Shown one piece after another: positions 32,854 through 40,876 of a stretch of 64,000 nucleotides of DNA (its first letter is position 1; the number at the start of each line of letters is the position of its first letter). Under the pieces are notes generated by a model. That model was not told where the DNA came from. It saw only the letters and a program-made list of their open reading frames with translations, and did no database searches. The DNA comes from an uncultured Pelagibacteraceae bacterium. Its GTDB lineage: Bacteria; Pseudomonadota; Alphaproteobacteria; Pelagibacterales; Pelagibacteraceae. Position numbers and translations under genes: made by a program. The stretch is from contig CABZPD010000002.1 of the NCBI GenBank assembly GCA_902527415.1, positions 1 through 64,000 on the forward strand. Reading direction: 5' to 3'.

Positions 32854-33932
32854 TTTAGTATCTTTTTGTATTCTTCAATTATTTTTGACCATTGAAATTT
32901 ATTCACAAATTCTTTCGCATTTTTTCCAAGCTCTAAATATTTTTTATTTTCCAGTAAAGAATTAATAGAGGAATAAATGTCTTCAAGATTATTTCCATCG
33001 CATATCAGACCAGTTTTTTCATGATCAATTGCATCTCCAGCTCCACCATCTTTACCACCAATGGATGGAATGCCGTATTGTGCAGCTTCAACATAAGCTA
33101 TACCAAAACCTTCAACTGATTTTTTATGTATTATAGATGGCATCACAAAGATATTTGATTTTGAAACTAAAGCATTTTTTAAATCATTACTAATATCTTT
33201 AAAAAACATAACTTGTGCTTCAAGATCTAGTTCTTTTACCAATTTCTTAATATTTTCTTCTTCTCCTCCATATCCAACACAAATGTAAACAATATCAGGA
33301 TAAATTTGTTTTAAATTCCTTATAGCCATTACTATTTTTTCATGATTTTTACGTTTATCAAATCTTGAAACTGTAATTAGTCTTGGATTTTTAACTTTAA
33401 GTATACTTTCAACTTTATCTAAAGTTTTTTTATTTAATTCTTCAGCAGGATCCACACCTGGATTTATTACAATTACTTTATTTTCATTAACGCCAAGTTC
33501 TATTGCTAGATTTTTTGTAAACTGAGAATTTGCTATAACTTTTTCAACATTATTTAAAATACTAACCACTCTTTTATTTTGACTAGAACCTTTGGGATGG
33601 TTGATTTCTTTACTATGAATTAAACAGTATTTTTTCTTAGAAGTTTTAATAAGCTCTAAACTTTTCCAATGATCAGCAATAATTCCATCTATTTTATTTT
33701 CTTTGATATATTCATTAATTAATTGTGCTTTTCTATATTTTCTAAGTAGTTTAATTCCTCCAACTCTTTCGATCGAAAAAGAGGCTTGCTCATCAAATTC
33801 TTTATGACCTTCTATATGATCTGCAAAAACTTTTATCATAAAGTTTTTAGACAGTTCTCTTGAAAGGCCCCACATTAGATTTTGCATACCACCAAGTTCA
33901 GGTGGGAATGATCTAGTTACAATTAGATACAT
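32850..33932 (-). CDS. Family 4 glycosyltransferase (group 1)
   Basis: A 360-residue GT-B enzyme. The acceptor-side glycine loop is FPPELGGMQN at the N-terminus, VITVSRFDKRKNHE near 180-195 opens the donor domain, and the E-x7-E motif is in VEGFGIAYVEAAQYGIPSIGG near 268-288. It probably transfers a nucleotide-activated hexose to a surface glycan or lipid. It shares one base with the upstream redoxin gene. The specific sugar is unknown. Confidence 0.82.
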   Translation of the reverse strand: MYLIVTRSFPPELGGMQNLMWGLSRELSKNFMIKVFADHIEGHKEFDEQASFSIERVGGIKLLRKYRKAQLINEYIKENKIDGIIADHWKSLELIKTSKKKYCLIHSKEINHPKGSSQNKRVVSILNNVEKVIANSQFTKNLAIELGVNENKVIVINPGVDPAEELNKKTLDKVESILKVKNPRLITVSRFDKRKNHEKIVMAIRNLKQIYPDIVYICVGYGGEEENIKKLVKELDLEAQVMFFKDISNDLKNALVSKSNIFVMPSIIHKKSVEGFGIAYVEAAQYGIPSIGGKDGGAGDAIDHEKTGLICDGNNLEDIYSSINSLLENKKYLELGKNAKEFVNKFQWSKIIEEYKKILN

Positions 33933-34486
33933 TAATCATACTTCCATTTAATACCACAGCCCGCGCTGGGTATTTGATCTTCAGGACCTTTTTCAGTTTC
34001 AGCTATTTGTCTCATAGCTGTTAGCAGATCACTTTCTCCGTCTTTAACTGGAATAAACTTTTTAAGTTCTCTGAATCGTCCTCTGTATTGAAGTTCTAGA
34101 TTTTTATTGTAGCCAAAGAAATCTGGAGTACATACAGCATCATATGCTTTAGCAATTTCTTGAGTTTCATCATGTAAGTAAGGAAAATTGAAATGATTTT
34201 CATTTGAAAACTTGATCATGTTATCAAATGAGTCGTCTGGATAATTAACAAAGTCATTTGAGCAGATAGCAACTGAGTTGATACCAATTTTTTTCAATTC
34301 ACTACAATCTTCAACTAATTCTTTTGTAATAGCTTTTACATATGGACAATGATTGCAAATGAACATTATCAAAGTTCCATTTTCACCTTTGATATCATTT
34401 AAAGACAGAATTTTATTATCAGTAGATTTTAATTCAAATGGAATAGCTTTTTGACCAAAATCACATATTGGAGTTTGTATAGGCAT
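33932..34486 (-). CDS. Thioredoxin-like (AhpC/TSA, redoxin) family protein
   Basis: A 184-residue cytoplasmic protein with a thioredoxin fold. CNHCPYVKA near 44-52 is the redox CxxC site at the end of strand one. No signal peptide is present. This subgroup (CNHCPYV type) is common and mostly uncharacterised; it may be a thiol peroxidase-like or disulfide-reducing protein. It diverges from the gamma-carbonic-anhydrase gene across 19 bp. Confidence 0.78.
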   Translation of the reverse strand: MPIQTPICDFGQKAIPFELKSTDNKILSLNDIKGENGTLIMFICNHCPYVKAITKELVEDCSELKKIGINSVAICSNDFVNYPDDSFDNMIKFSNENHFNFPYLHDETQEIAKAYDAVCTPDFFGYNKNLELQYRGRFRELKKFIPVKDGESDLLTAMRQIAETEKGPEDQIPSAGCGIKWKYD

Positions 34487-34505
34487 AATGTAAAATATAT
34501 AGATT

Positions 34506-35018
34506 ATGTTTTATGATTTAAAAGATAAAAAACCAAAAAACTCTGGCGAAAATTGGGTAGCTCCTAATGCCACAATAATTGGAGATGTTACTTTAGAAAA
34601 AAATACAAGTATTTGGTTTAATGCAGTGCTAAGAGGAGACATTGAAAATATTCATATTGGTGAAGGATCTAATGTACAAGATGGAAGCGTATTACACACA
34701 GATCCTGGATGTCCTTTAAAAGTAGGAAAAAATGTTACGGTTGGCCATCTAGTTATGCTTCATGGATGTACGATTGGAGATAATAGTTTAATTGGTATTG
34801 GAGCTGTTATCTTAAATAAAGCTAATATTGGTAAAAATTGTATCATAGGTGCAAAAGCTTTAATAACTGAAAATAAAGTCATACCAGATAATTCATTAGT
34901 TGTTGGTTCTCCAGGTAAAGTTATTAGAGAAGTTTCAGAGGAAGAAAAAAAAGCAGTGTTTGAAAACACAAAACATTATCAAGATAATTGGAAAAAATAT
35001 TCGAAATCAATTTTTTAA
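34506..35018 (+). CDS. Gamma carbonic anhydrase-like hexapeptide protein
   Basis: A 170-residue left-handed beta-helix protein with repeated [LIV]-G-x4 turns. The three metal histidines of the gamma class are in SVLHTDPG and VGHLVMLHGC. RGDIENIHIGEGSNVQDGS is typical of the YrdA/PaaY/CaiE group. It may hydrate CO2, but many members have weak or unknown activity. It is followed 9 bp later by the DUF1330 gene. Confidence 0.82.
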   Translation: MFYDLKDKKPKNSGENWVAPNATIIGDVTLEKNTSIWFNAVLRGDIENIHIGEGSNVQDGSVLHTDPGCPLKVGKNVTVGHLVMLHGCTIGDNSLIGIGAVILNKANIGKNCIIGAKALITENKVIPDNSLVVGSPGKVIREVSEEEKKAVFENTKHYQDNWKKYSKSIF

Positions 35019-35027
35019 AGGAGATAA

Positions 35028-35318
35028 ATGCCAGCAGGCTACGTAATAGCTCAATTAAAAGTAACTAATCCTGAAAATTATAAAGAGTATGTTGAAAAGG
35101 TTACGCCACTCGTAAAAAAATTTGGTGGAGAATTTTTAGTAAGAGCTGGTGAATTTCAAATTTTTGATGGCGAAACAAATTTTCCTAGAATTATTATTCT
35201 TAAATTCCCTACATATGAAAAAGCATTAGAATGGTACAATTCTGAAGAATACAAACCAATAAAACAAATAAGATTAGATAATTCCGAAGGTACAAATATA
35301 ATCATTAAAGGTATTTGA
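35028..35318 (+). CDS. DUF1330 family protein
   Basis: A 96-residue ferredoxin-like alpha/beta-barrel protein. AGYVIAQLKVTNPENYKEYVEK at the start (split in two strands and a helix) and FPTYEKALEWYNSEEYKPIKQIR are typical of DUF1330. AAAGGAG precedes the ATG. Function unknown; co-transcribed with the carbonic anhydrase-like gene by position. Confidence 0.82.
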   Translation: MPAGYVIAQLKVTNPENYKEYVEKVTPLVKKFGGEFLVRAGEFQIFDGETNFPRIIILKFPTYEKALEWYNSEEYKPIKQIRLDNSEGTNIIIKGI

Positions 35319-35331
35319 AATTATAATTTAT

Positions 35332-35535
35332 TTACTTAATTAATAGATCGTTCACCGAATAAATGATCAATCCAATTATTGCTATAAATAAAATTAAGAA
35401 AGATAATTGTCCATTTAACTTAGATTTAATTTTGGTTTTACCCTCTTTAAATTTTTTAAAATGAATACTCCCAAATCTCATTACAGCTAATCCTAAAATT
35501 ATAAGAAATGCTGTAAATATATATCCAGTAACCAT
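35332..35535 (-). CDS. Small two-helix membrane protein (hypothetical)
   Basis: A 67-residue protein with helices at about 3-22 and 44-63 and a basic cytoplasmic-type loop (HFKKFKEGKTKIKSK) between. The ATG follows directly on the stop codon of the upstream PNPOx-like gene with no gap, so translation is probably coupled. I do not recognise a family. Confidence 0.6.
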   Translation of the reverse strand: MVTGYIFTAFLIILGLAVMRFGSIHFKKFKEGKTKIKSKLNGQLSFLILFIAIIGLIIYSVNDLLIK

Positions 35536-36141
35536 CTATGGAACTAACCAGGTATCTTTATTATTTTCCAAATTAAACTTAGCCCTTCGATGTCCTTTAG
35601 CTGCCAAATAAAGCCATTCTATTGATTTAATCTTGCACTGAATGACAGTAAAGTTTTTGTAACCTTCCTCACTTTGTTCTTTAGTGTAATCAAAATTATC
35701 TAATTCTGGTTTTAGTCCTGAGGTTGGTAAATCTGACTCAGTTCCAGGACCATTATCTACTAAATAACATTTTCTACTAATATGTTGGGTTTTAGACCAA
35801 GATTCTTTTGTTATATCATTATTGTGATTAATCGTGCATTCAACTTTTAATCTTACCTGTATTTTTTCATCTTTATCATAAAACAACATTGCAGCGTTTT
35901 TATTCACTTTCAATTTTTCAATTTTATCTGACCTAATATCGCTATGATATTGTACTAAATTATTTGATTGATCAGACTTTCTAAGAACAACAATTCTTCC
36001 ATCAAAGTCTGATTGATCACCACAAATGAATACCGGTATTCTAAAAGGAGAACCTCTGTCTTTCACAGCATTATCCAGCATTGACCAAATTTTCTTTTTG
36101 ATCTCTGCAAAGTCCTCGTAATAAGGAACTGTATCCGTCAC
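35536..36141 (-). CDS. Pyridoxamine 5'-phosphate oxidase-like flavoprotein
   Basis: A 201-residue split-barrel FMN-binding protein. GRIVVLRKSDQSNNLVQYHSD near 50-70 and KNAAMLFYDKDEKIQVRLK near 85-105 mark the family, and IEWLYLAAKGHRRAKF near the C-terminus is usual in the PNPOx subgroup that includes putative general-stress flavoproteins. True PdxH activity is doubtful because the PLP-site residues of PdxH are not evident. It lies 5 bp behind the dehydrogenase gene. Confidence 0.72.
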   Translation of the reverse strand: MTDTVPYYEDFAEIKKKIWSMLDNAVKDRGSPFRIPVFICGDQSDFDGRIVVLRKSDQSNNLVQYHSDIRSDKIEKLKVNKNAAMLFYDKDEKIQVRLKVECTINHNNDITKESWSKTQHISRKCYLVDNGPGTESDLPTSGLKPELDNFDYTKEQSEEGYKNFTVIQCKIKSIEWLYLAAKGHRRAKFNLENNKDTWLVP

Positions 36142-36146
36142 AAATA

Positions 36147-37022
36147 TTATTTTTTCTTTTTTAATCGAGCAATCAAACCTGAGCTATCCCATCGGTTTCC
36201 ACCCATTTCTTGAACCTCAGCATAATAACCATCAATAATTTCTGTTATAGGCACAGGTGAACCATTTTTTTTTGCTTCCTCGATAGCAATTTTTAAATCT
36301 TTTCTCATCCAATCAATAGCAAAACCATAATCAAACTTATCATCAGTCATAGTTCGGTATCTATTTTCCATTTGCCAAGACTGTGCTGCACCTTTAGATA
36401 TGGTTTCCATAACTTTATCCATATCTAAACCGGCGTTAATTCCAAAATTGATTGCTTCAGATAAACCTTGGACTGTTCCAGCAATACACATTTGGTTCAT
36501 CATCTTTGTTAACTGACCACTTCCACATGGACCAATTAATTTTACTTTTTTACTATAACAATCAATTACAGGCTCAGCCTTTTTAAACACTTCTTGATCA
36601 CCACCAACCATTACAGTTAGTATTCCACCTTCAGCGCCAGCTTGACCTCCTGAAATAGGGGCATCTAAAAAACTAAACCCTTTATCATTTGCTTTTTTAT
36701 TTAATTCTCTTGATACTTCTGCAGATACAGTTGAGTTATCAATAAAAATAGACCCAGCTTTTGCTGTGTTAAATAATCCATTTTCTCCAGTTGCTACTTC
36801 TCTTAAATCATCATCATTACCAACACATGTGAAAATGAAATCAGCACCATCTGCAGCCTCCGCAGGTGTATTGGCCATTTTACCTTTATATTCACCAATC
36901 CATTTTTCAGCTTTAGATTTAGTTCTATTAAAAACAGTTACATTGTGTCCGGCTTTTGATATATATCCAGCCATTGGGTAGCCCATAACCCCAAGACCTA
37001 TGAAAGCAACATTACAAGTCAT
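36147..37022 (-). CDS. 3-hydroxyisobutyrate/tartronate-semialdehyde reductase family enzyme
   Basis: A 291-residue beta-hydroxyacid dehydrogenase. The NAD(P) loop is FIGLGVMGYPMAGYISKAGH near 7-26, substrate motif DAPISGGQAGAEGG near 120-133, and catalytic lysine in GSGQLTKMMNQM near 170. It oxidises or reduces a small beta-hydroxyacid; GarR/GlxR and MmsB are alternatives. No valine or glyoxylate genes are adjacent to choose between them. Confidence 0.82.
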   Translation of the reverse strand: MTCNVAFIGLGVMGYPMAGYISKAGHNVTVFNRTKSKAEKWIGEYKGKMANTPAEAADGADFIFTCVGNDDDLREVATGENGLFNTAKAGSIFIDNSTVSAEVSRELNKKANDKGFSFLDAPISGGQAGAEGGILTVMVGGDQEVFKKAEPVIDCYSKKVKLIGPCGSGQLTKMMNQMCIAGTVQGLSEAINFGINAGLDMDKVMETISKGAAQSWQMENRYRTMTDDKFDYGFAIDWMRKDLKIAIEEAKKNGSPVPITEIIDGYYAEVQEMGGNRWDSSGLIARLKKKK

Positions 37023-37033
37023 AATTTTTTTCT

Positions 37034-38239
37034 ATGTTTAAAAGTTTAAGTTTAAAAGTAATTGTATTTGGATTTATCTTTACATTTTTTTCCAGTTTTG
37101 GACAGAGTTTTTTTCTTGGTTTATTTAATTCTAGTATTAGAGATGCCTTATCAATTACACATGGACAATTTGGCTCAATTTATGCATCAGCAACTTTATT
37201 GAGTAGTATTGTTCTAGTTTGGATTGGGAAAAAAATTGATGATGTAAATATCTTAAAGTTTGCTTCTTATGTTATAATTTTTTTATCTGCCTCCTGTTTT
37301 ATATTTTCAAAAATTTCATCAGTTATTTTTTTATTTATAGGAATTTTTTTGATGCGTTTAGCTGGACAAGGATTATCAAGTCATACAGCTACAACAACCA
37401 TATCTCGTTTTTTTGAAAAAAATAGAGGTAGGGCTTTAAGTACAGGTTGGTTAGGATTGTCATTGGCTGAATTTATAATGCCAGTTTTAATTGTTTTTTT
37501 ATTAACTTTTATAGAATGGAGAGATATTTGGGTTTCAATTTCTATTTTAGTTATACTTGTTCTACCTGTTGCAACTTTTCTTTTAGTTAAAGATGTTAAG
37601 CTTGATACGAGAGAAGAATCTAAAATAGATGAGAATAATAAAGAAATTAAACAATGGAAAAGAATAGAAGTTTTAAAAGATTATAGATTTTACATCATGT
37701 GTATGACGATGTTAGCAATGCCATGGATTGCAACAGGATCTTTTGTTTATCAATCTTTTATATCTTCTTCTAAAGAGTGGGGACCCTATGTGATTGCACA
37801 ATCATTTATGGCTTACTCTATTTTATCTGTGATTACTCTGTTTATATCTGGTTTTTTAATTGATAAATTCTCAAGTAGAAAATTATTAATCTACATGAAT
37901 ATCCCACTTCTTTTTGGCACTATAGTTCTTTACTATTTTAATGCACCGATTTCTTCTTTTGTATTTTTTGGTTTAGTTGGGGTCACCAATGGTTTGGCAA
38001 ATGTACTTGGTTCCTCAACTTGGGCTGAGATTTATGGTGTTAAATATATTGGGTCTATAAAAGCCTTAACAACTGCATTGATGGTATTTTCAACAGCATT
38101 TGGTACAGCTCTATTTGGCTTTCTAATTGATATTGGTTTTTCAATTGAAGACATAGCCGTTGTTTCAGGAACTTATATCTTTGGCTCAATTATTCTTCTT
38201 TATTTGGTTAAAAATAAGTTAAATCCTCATTATTTATAA
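37034..38239 (+). CDS. Major facilitator superfamily transporter
   Basis: A 401-residue protein with twelve helices and a charged central loop (DTREESKIDENNKEIKQW near 190-207). FGQFGSIYASATLLSSI-like helix 2 and MRLAGQGLSSHTATTTISRFFEKNRGRALS near 113-142 suit the monocarboxylate/oxalate-formate group of porters. It diverges from the dehydrogenase gene across 11 bp, so transport of a hydroxyacid or carboxylate is a reasonable guess. Confidence 0.82.
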   Translation: MFKSLSLKVIVFGFIFTFFSSFGQSFFLGLFNSSIRDALSITHGQFGSIYASATLLSSIVLVWIGKKIDDVNILKFASYVIIFLSASCFIFSKISSVIFLFIGIFLMRLAGQGLSSHTATTTISRFFEKNRGRALSTGWLGLSLAEFIMPVLIVFLLTFIEWRDIWVSISILVILVLPVATFLLVKDVKLDTREESKIDENNKEIKQWKRIEVLKDYRFYIMCMTMLAMPWIATGSFVYQSFISSSKEWGPYVIAQSFMAYSILSVITLFISGFLIDKFSSRKLLIYMNIPLLFGTIVLYYFNAPISSFVFFGLVGVTNGLANVLGSSTWAEIYGVKYIGSIKALTTALMVFSTAFGTALFGFLIDIGFSIEDIAVVSGTYIFGSIILLYLVKNKLNPHYL

Positions 38240-38248
38240 AAATAGCCC

Positions 38249-38277
38249 TTGATTTTTAAAGACTCACTGTGTAGATA
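38249..38277 (+). promoter_or_regulatory. rpoZ promoter, apparently leaderless
   Basis: TTGATT (38249-38254), a 17-bp spacer and TAGATA (38272-38277) form a sigma-70 type promoter. The expected start of transcription (about 38284) coincides with the rpoZ ATG at 38284, and no ribosome-binding site is present. Confidence 0.55.
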
Positions 38278-38283
38278 CTCCGC

Positions 38284-38820
38284 ATGGCTAGAGTTACCGT
38301 AGAAGATTGTATTGATAAAGTAGAGAGCCCATATGAATTAGTACTTGTTGCTAAAGAAAGAGCTACTCAACTTAATGCAGGAATAGAACCAACAATTGAT
38401 AGAGATAACGATAAAAATACGGTTATTTCATTAAGAGAAATTGCCGATGAAAAAATTAAAGTTTCAGATTTAACTGATAGCGCCGTTTACAAACTTAGAA
38501 AACATGTTGAGCAAGTTGACGATACTGCTGAGGATGATGAAGAAATAGGTGATGATTTTGAAAATCTATATAAAGGTGAAATTTCAAAAAGTGGTACTCC
38601 AATTTTACCATCTAAAAGAGCAAGAAAAACTCCAGAAAAAATCCAAGTTACAAAAGAAGATTTGGCTGATCTATCTGAAACAGCTACAGCAGAAGTTGAT
38701 AATTCCGTAGGCGAAGAAACGATGAATGAGCAAGGAGAGGTTTCTTTAGATGAAGTATCAGAATCAGAAAATCAAGAAGCAGACGTATCTTCAGACGACA
38801 CTGAAGCTTCAAACTCTTAA
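38284..38820 (+). CDS. rpoZ: RNA polymerase omega subunit with acidic C-terminal extension
   Basis: The first 75 residues are a normal omega subunit: MARVTVEDCIDKVESPYELV, KERATQLNAG and DNDKNTVISLREIADEKI. The protein is 178 residues, about twice the E. coli length. The extension (about 80-178) is disordered-looking and acidic (DDTAEDDEEIGDDFE and a Glu/Asp/Ser-rich end), with a short basic patch (PSKRARKTPEK) in the middle. Omega stabilises the beta' subunit. It is followed by dusA after 22 bp. Confidence 0.9.
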   Translation: MARVTVEDCIDKVESPYELVLVAKERATQLNAGIEPTIDRDNDKNTVISLREIADEKIKVSDLTDSAVYKLRKHVEQVDDTAEDDEEIGDDFENLYKGEISKSGTPILPSKRARKTPEKIQVTKEDLADLSETATAEVDNSVGEETMNEQGEVSLDEVSESENQEADVSSDDTEASNS

Positions 38821-38842
38821 AAAAATAATATAAAGTTATATC

Positions 38843-39835
38843 ATGAATAGGAAAGTATCAGTTGCTCCTATGATGGATTGCACAGATCGTCATGAACGAT
38901 TTTTTCTAAGATTAATATCTAAAAACACTCTTCTTTACACTGAAATGGTGGTTGATGAAGCCATAAATAGAGGAGATAAAAAAAAGTTATTGGAGTTTAA
39001 TATCAATGAGAAACCTGTAGCACTTCAATTAGGAGGTTCTTCTCCAAAACTTTTAGCTGAAGCCACTAAAGTAGGTGAAGATTTTGGTTATGATGAAATT
39101 AATCTGAACTTGGGTTGTCCTAGTAAAAAAGTTGAAAAAAATAGATTTGGCGCTTGTTTAATGAAAGAGCCAAATTTAGTGGCAGATTGTTTAAGTAAAA
39201 TGCAATCAGTTACAAAACTACCAGTAACTATAAAAACAAGAATTGGTTACGATGATGTGGAAGATTATGAAAATTTACATAGTTTTATTTCTACTTTAAA
39301 AGCAACTGGGGTTAAAACTTTTATCATACATGCAAGAAAAGCAATGTTAGGTAAATTTACACCTAAGCAAAATTTAAACATTCCCCCTTTAAAATATGAA
39401 TATGTTTATAAATTAAAAAAAGATTTTCCTAATGAAGAGATTATTATCAATGGTGGAATAACTTCAGTAGATGAAATAAAACCTCATTTAGAAAAAACAG
39501 ATGGTGTAATGATAGGAAGAGCTGCGTATCATACCCCTTATTTATTAGCAGATATTGAAAGAGAAATATTTAATAATGACGATGTTCTAAGTAGACAAGA
39601 TGTAATTGAACAACTCATTCCTTATGTTAAAGAAGAATTAAAAAAAGGAACAAGATTAAATCAAATCATGAGACATACTCTTGGTTTATTTCATGGTCAA
39701 ACAGGTGCAAGTTATTGGAAAAGATATTTAAGTGAAAACATGTGTGTAAGAGATGCTGATATAAAAAAGATTGATCACATCATGGATAAAATTAAATACA
39801 ATAATGTAGATACTAGTGTAGGGCAGTCTGCTTAA
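38843..39835 (+). CDS. dusA: tRNA-dihydrouridine synthase A
   Basis: A 330-residue FMN enzyme that reduces U20/U20a in tRNA. The start VSVAPMMDCTDRHERFFLR, catalytic cysteine in INLNLGCPSKKVE, and FIIHARKAMLGKFTPKQN are typical of the DusA subgroup; NGGITSVDE and GVMIGRAAY bind FMN. Length is normal. It lies downstream of rpoZ, probably as one transcript. Confidence 0.92.
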   Translation: MNRKVSVAPMMDCTDRHERFFLRLISKNTLLYTEMVVDEAINRGDKKKLLEFNINEKPVALQLGGSSPKLLAEATKVGEDFGYDEINLNLGCPSKKVEKNRFGACLMKEPNLVADCLSKMQSVTKLPVTIKTRIGYDDVEDYENLHSFISTLKATGVKTFIIHARKAMLGKFTPKQNLNIPPLKYEYVYKLKKDFPNEEIIINGGITSVDEIKPHLEKTDGVMIGRAAYHTPYLLADIEREIFNNDDVLSRQDVIEQLIPYVKEELKKGTRLNQIMRHTLGLFHGQTGASYWKRYLSENMCVRDADIKKIDHIMDKIKYNNVDTSVGQSA

Positions 39836-39875
39836 TTCAATATTAACAAACGAATACAGTTATATTATTCTATTA

Positions 39876-40661
39876 ATGGCCTTAACAGCTATACCAGTTG
39901 GTTTTGTTGCTGGATTATTTGGTATTGGCGGAGGGTTAATAACTGTTCCTTTTTTATATTTTATTTTTGGTTCTTTAGAAATTGATCCTCAATATGTTAT
40001 GCACCTTGCTGTTGGAACTTCTTTTGCAATTATAATACCAACTTCTACAGTTTCAGTTTTAACACATCACAAATTTAAAGCTGTTGATTTCGATATTGTT
40101 AAGAATTACGGTCTTTTTGTCGTAATAGGAGTTATTGTTGGTACTGCTTTTGCAGCTTCTTTAAAAACTAAATCTTTAGTTTTATTTTTTTCTGTAATTA
40201 TTTTATTTTTAGGAATTTATTTACTTTTAATAAAAGAAAAGGAGCAAAACATAATTATTAAAATGAAATTACATTTGAAAGTAATTCTTGGTTTTCTTGT
40301 AGGGTTTATATCTGCTCCTATGGGTATAGGAGGAGCTGTAATGAATGTACCAATCCTTAAGTTTTTTGGTTATTCAATAAATAAAGCTATAGGAAGTGCA
40401 GCAGCAATAGGTTTTCTAATTGCTCTATTTGGAGCAATAGGTTTTTTAATTTCAGGAAGTTTTTTAAATTCTAGTCTTCCACTAAGTATTGGTTTTATAA
40501 ACATACCAGCCTTTCTAATTTTCATACCAATCACAACTTTCATGGCTCGAATAGGAGCTAAAACAGTTCACAGTATTGATAAAAATAAAATTAGTAAGTT
40601 TTTTGGAATTTTTCTTTTAGTGGTTTCGATTAAATTTTTTTATGAATACTTGAAATTATAA
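39876..40661 (+). CDS. TauE/SafE family permease
   Basis: A 261-residue inner-membrane protein with about eight helices in two repeats. Each half has the family loop: GLFGIGGGLITVPFLYF near 14-30 and SAPMGIGGAVMNVPILKFFG near 141-160. The family exports sulfite or sulfoacetate in some bacteria and is uncharacterised in most. The frame stays open 15 codons before this ATG without a further standard start. In this genome a sulfur role would suit taurine use, but the gene is 30 kb away from that block. Confidence 0.83.
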   Translation: MALTAIPVGFVAGLFGIGGGLITVPFLYFIFGSLEIDPQYVMHLAVGTSFAIIIPTSTVSVLTHHKFKAVDFDIVKNYGLFVVIGVIVGTAFAASLKTKSLVLFFSVIILFLGIYLLLIKEKEQNIIIKMKLHLKVILGFLVGFISAPMGIGGAVMNVPILKFFGYSINKAIGSAAAIGFLIALFGAIGFLISGSFLNSSLPLSIGFINIPAFLIFIPITTFMARIGAKTVHSIDKNKISKFFGIFLLVVSIKFFYEYLKL

Positions 40662-40666
40662 CAAGC

Positions 40667-40704
40667 AAAAAAAAGAGGTGACTTCAGTCTCCCTCCATCA
40701 CCTC
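40667..40704 (-). terminator. Intrinsic terminator on the minus strand, no gene upstream of it
   Basis: On the minus strand GAGGTGA, a 16-nt loop and TCACCTC are followed at once by eight Ts (As at 40667-40674 on the + strand). It points towards the 3' end of the TauE/SafE gene. The nearest minus-strand gene starts at 43431 and ends at 41977, with a plus-strand gene in between. The plus-strand loop includes CTCCCTCC. A minus-strand small RNA from 40705-40870 is possible. Confidence 0.6.
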
Positions 40705-40876
40705 ACAAATTCAAACTAAATGATTCTTTAAATATTTATGAACACTTAATAGTTGAAAATGCAATTTATCAACTAATTTAAATTCAAACAATCTTAAGTT
40801 GTATTTAGTCTGAGAAAAAACTCAATTTAGCCACACATAATATTTAGTGTTATTATTCTAATTGATACTTTTAAAA

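Noticed and set aside
40811-40824. TGAG-AAAAAA-CTCA hairpin
   Set aside because: A 4-bp stem is too short to stand out in AT-rich DNA.
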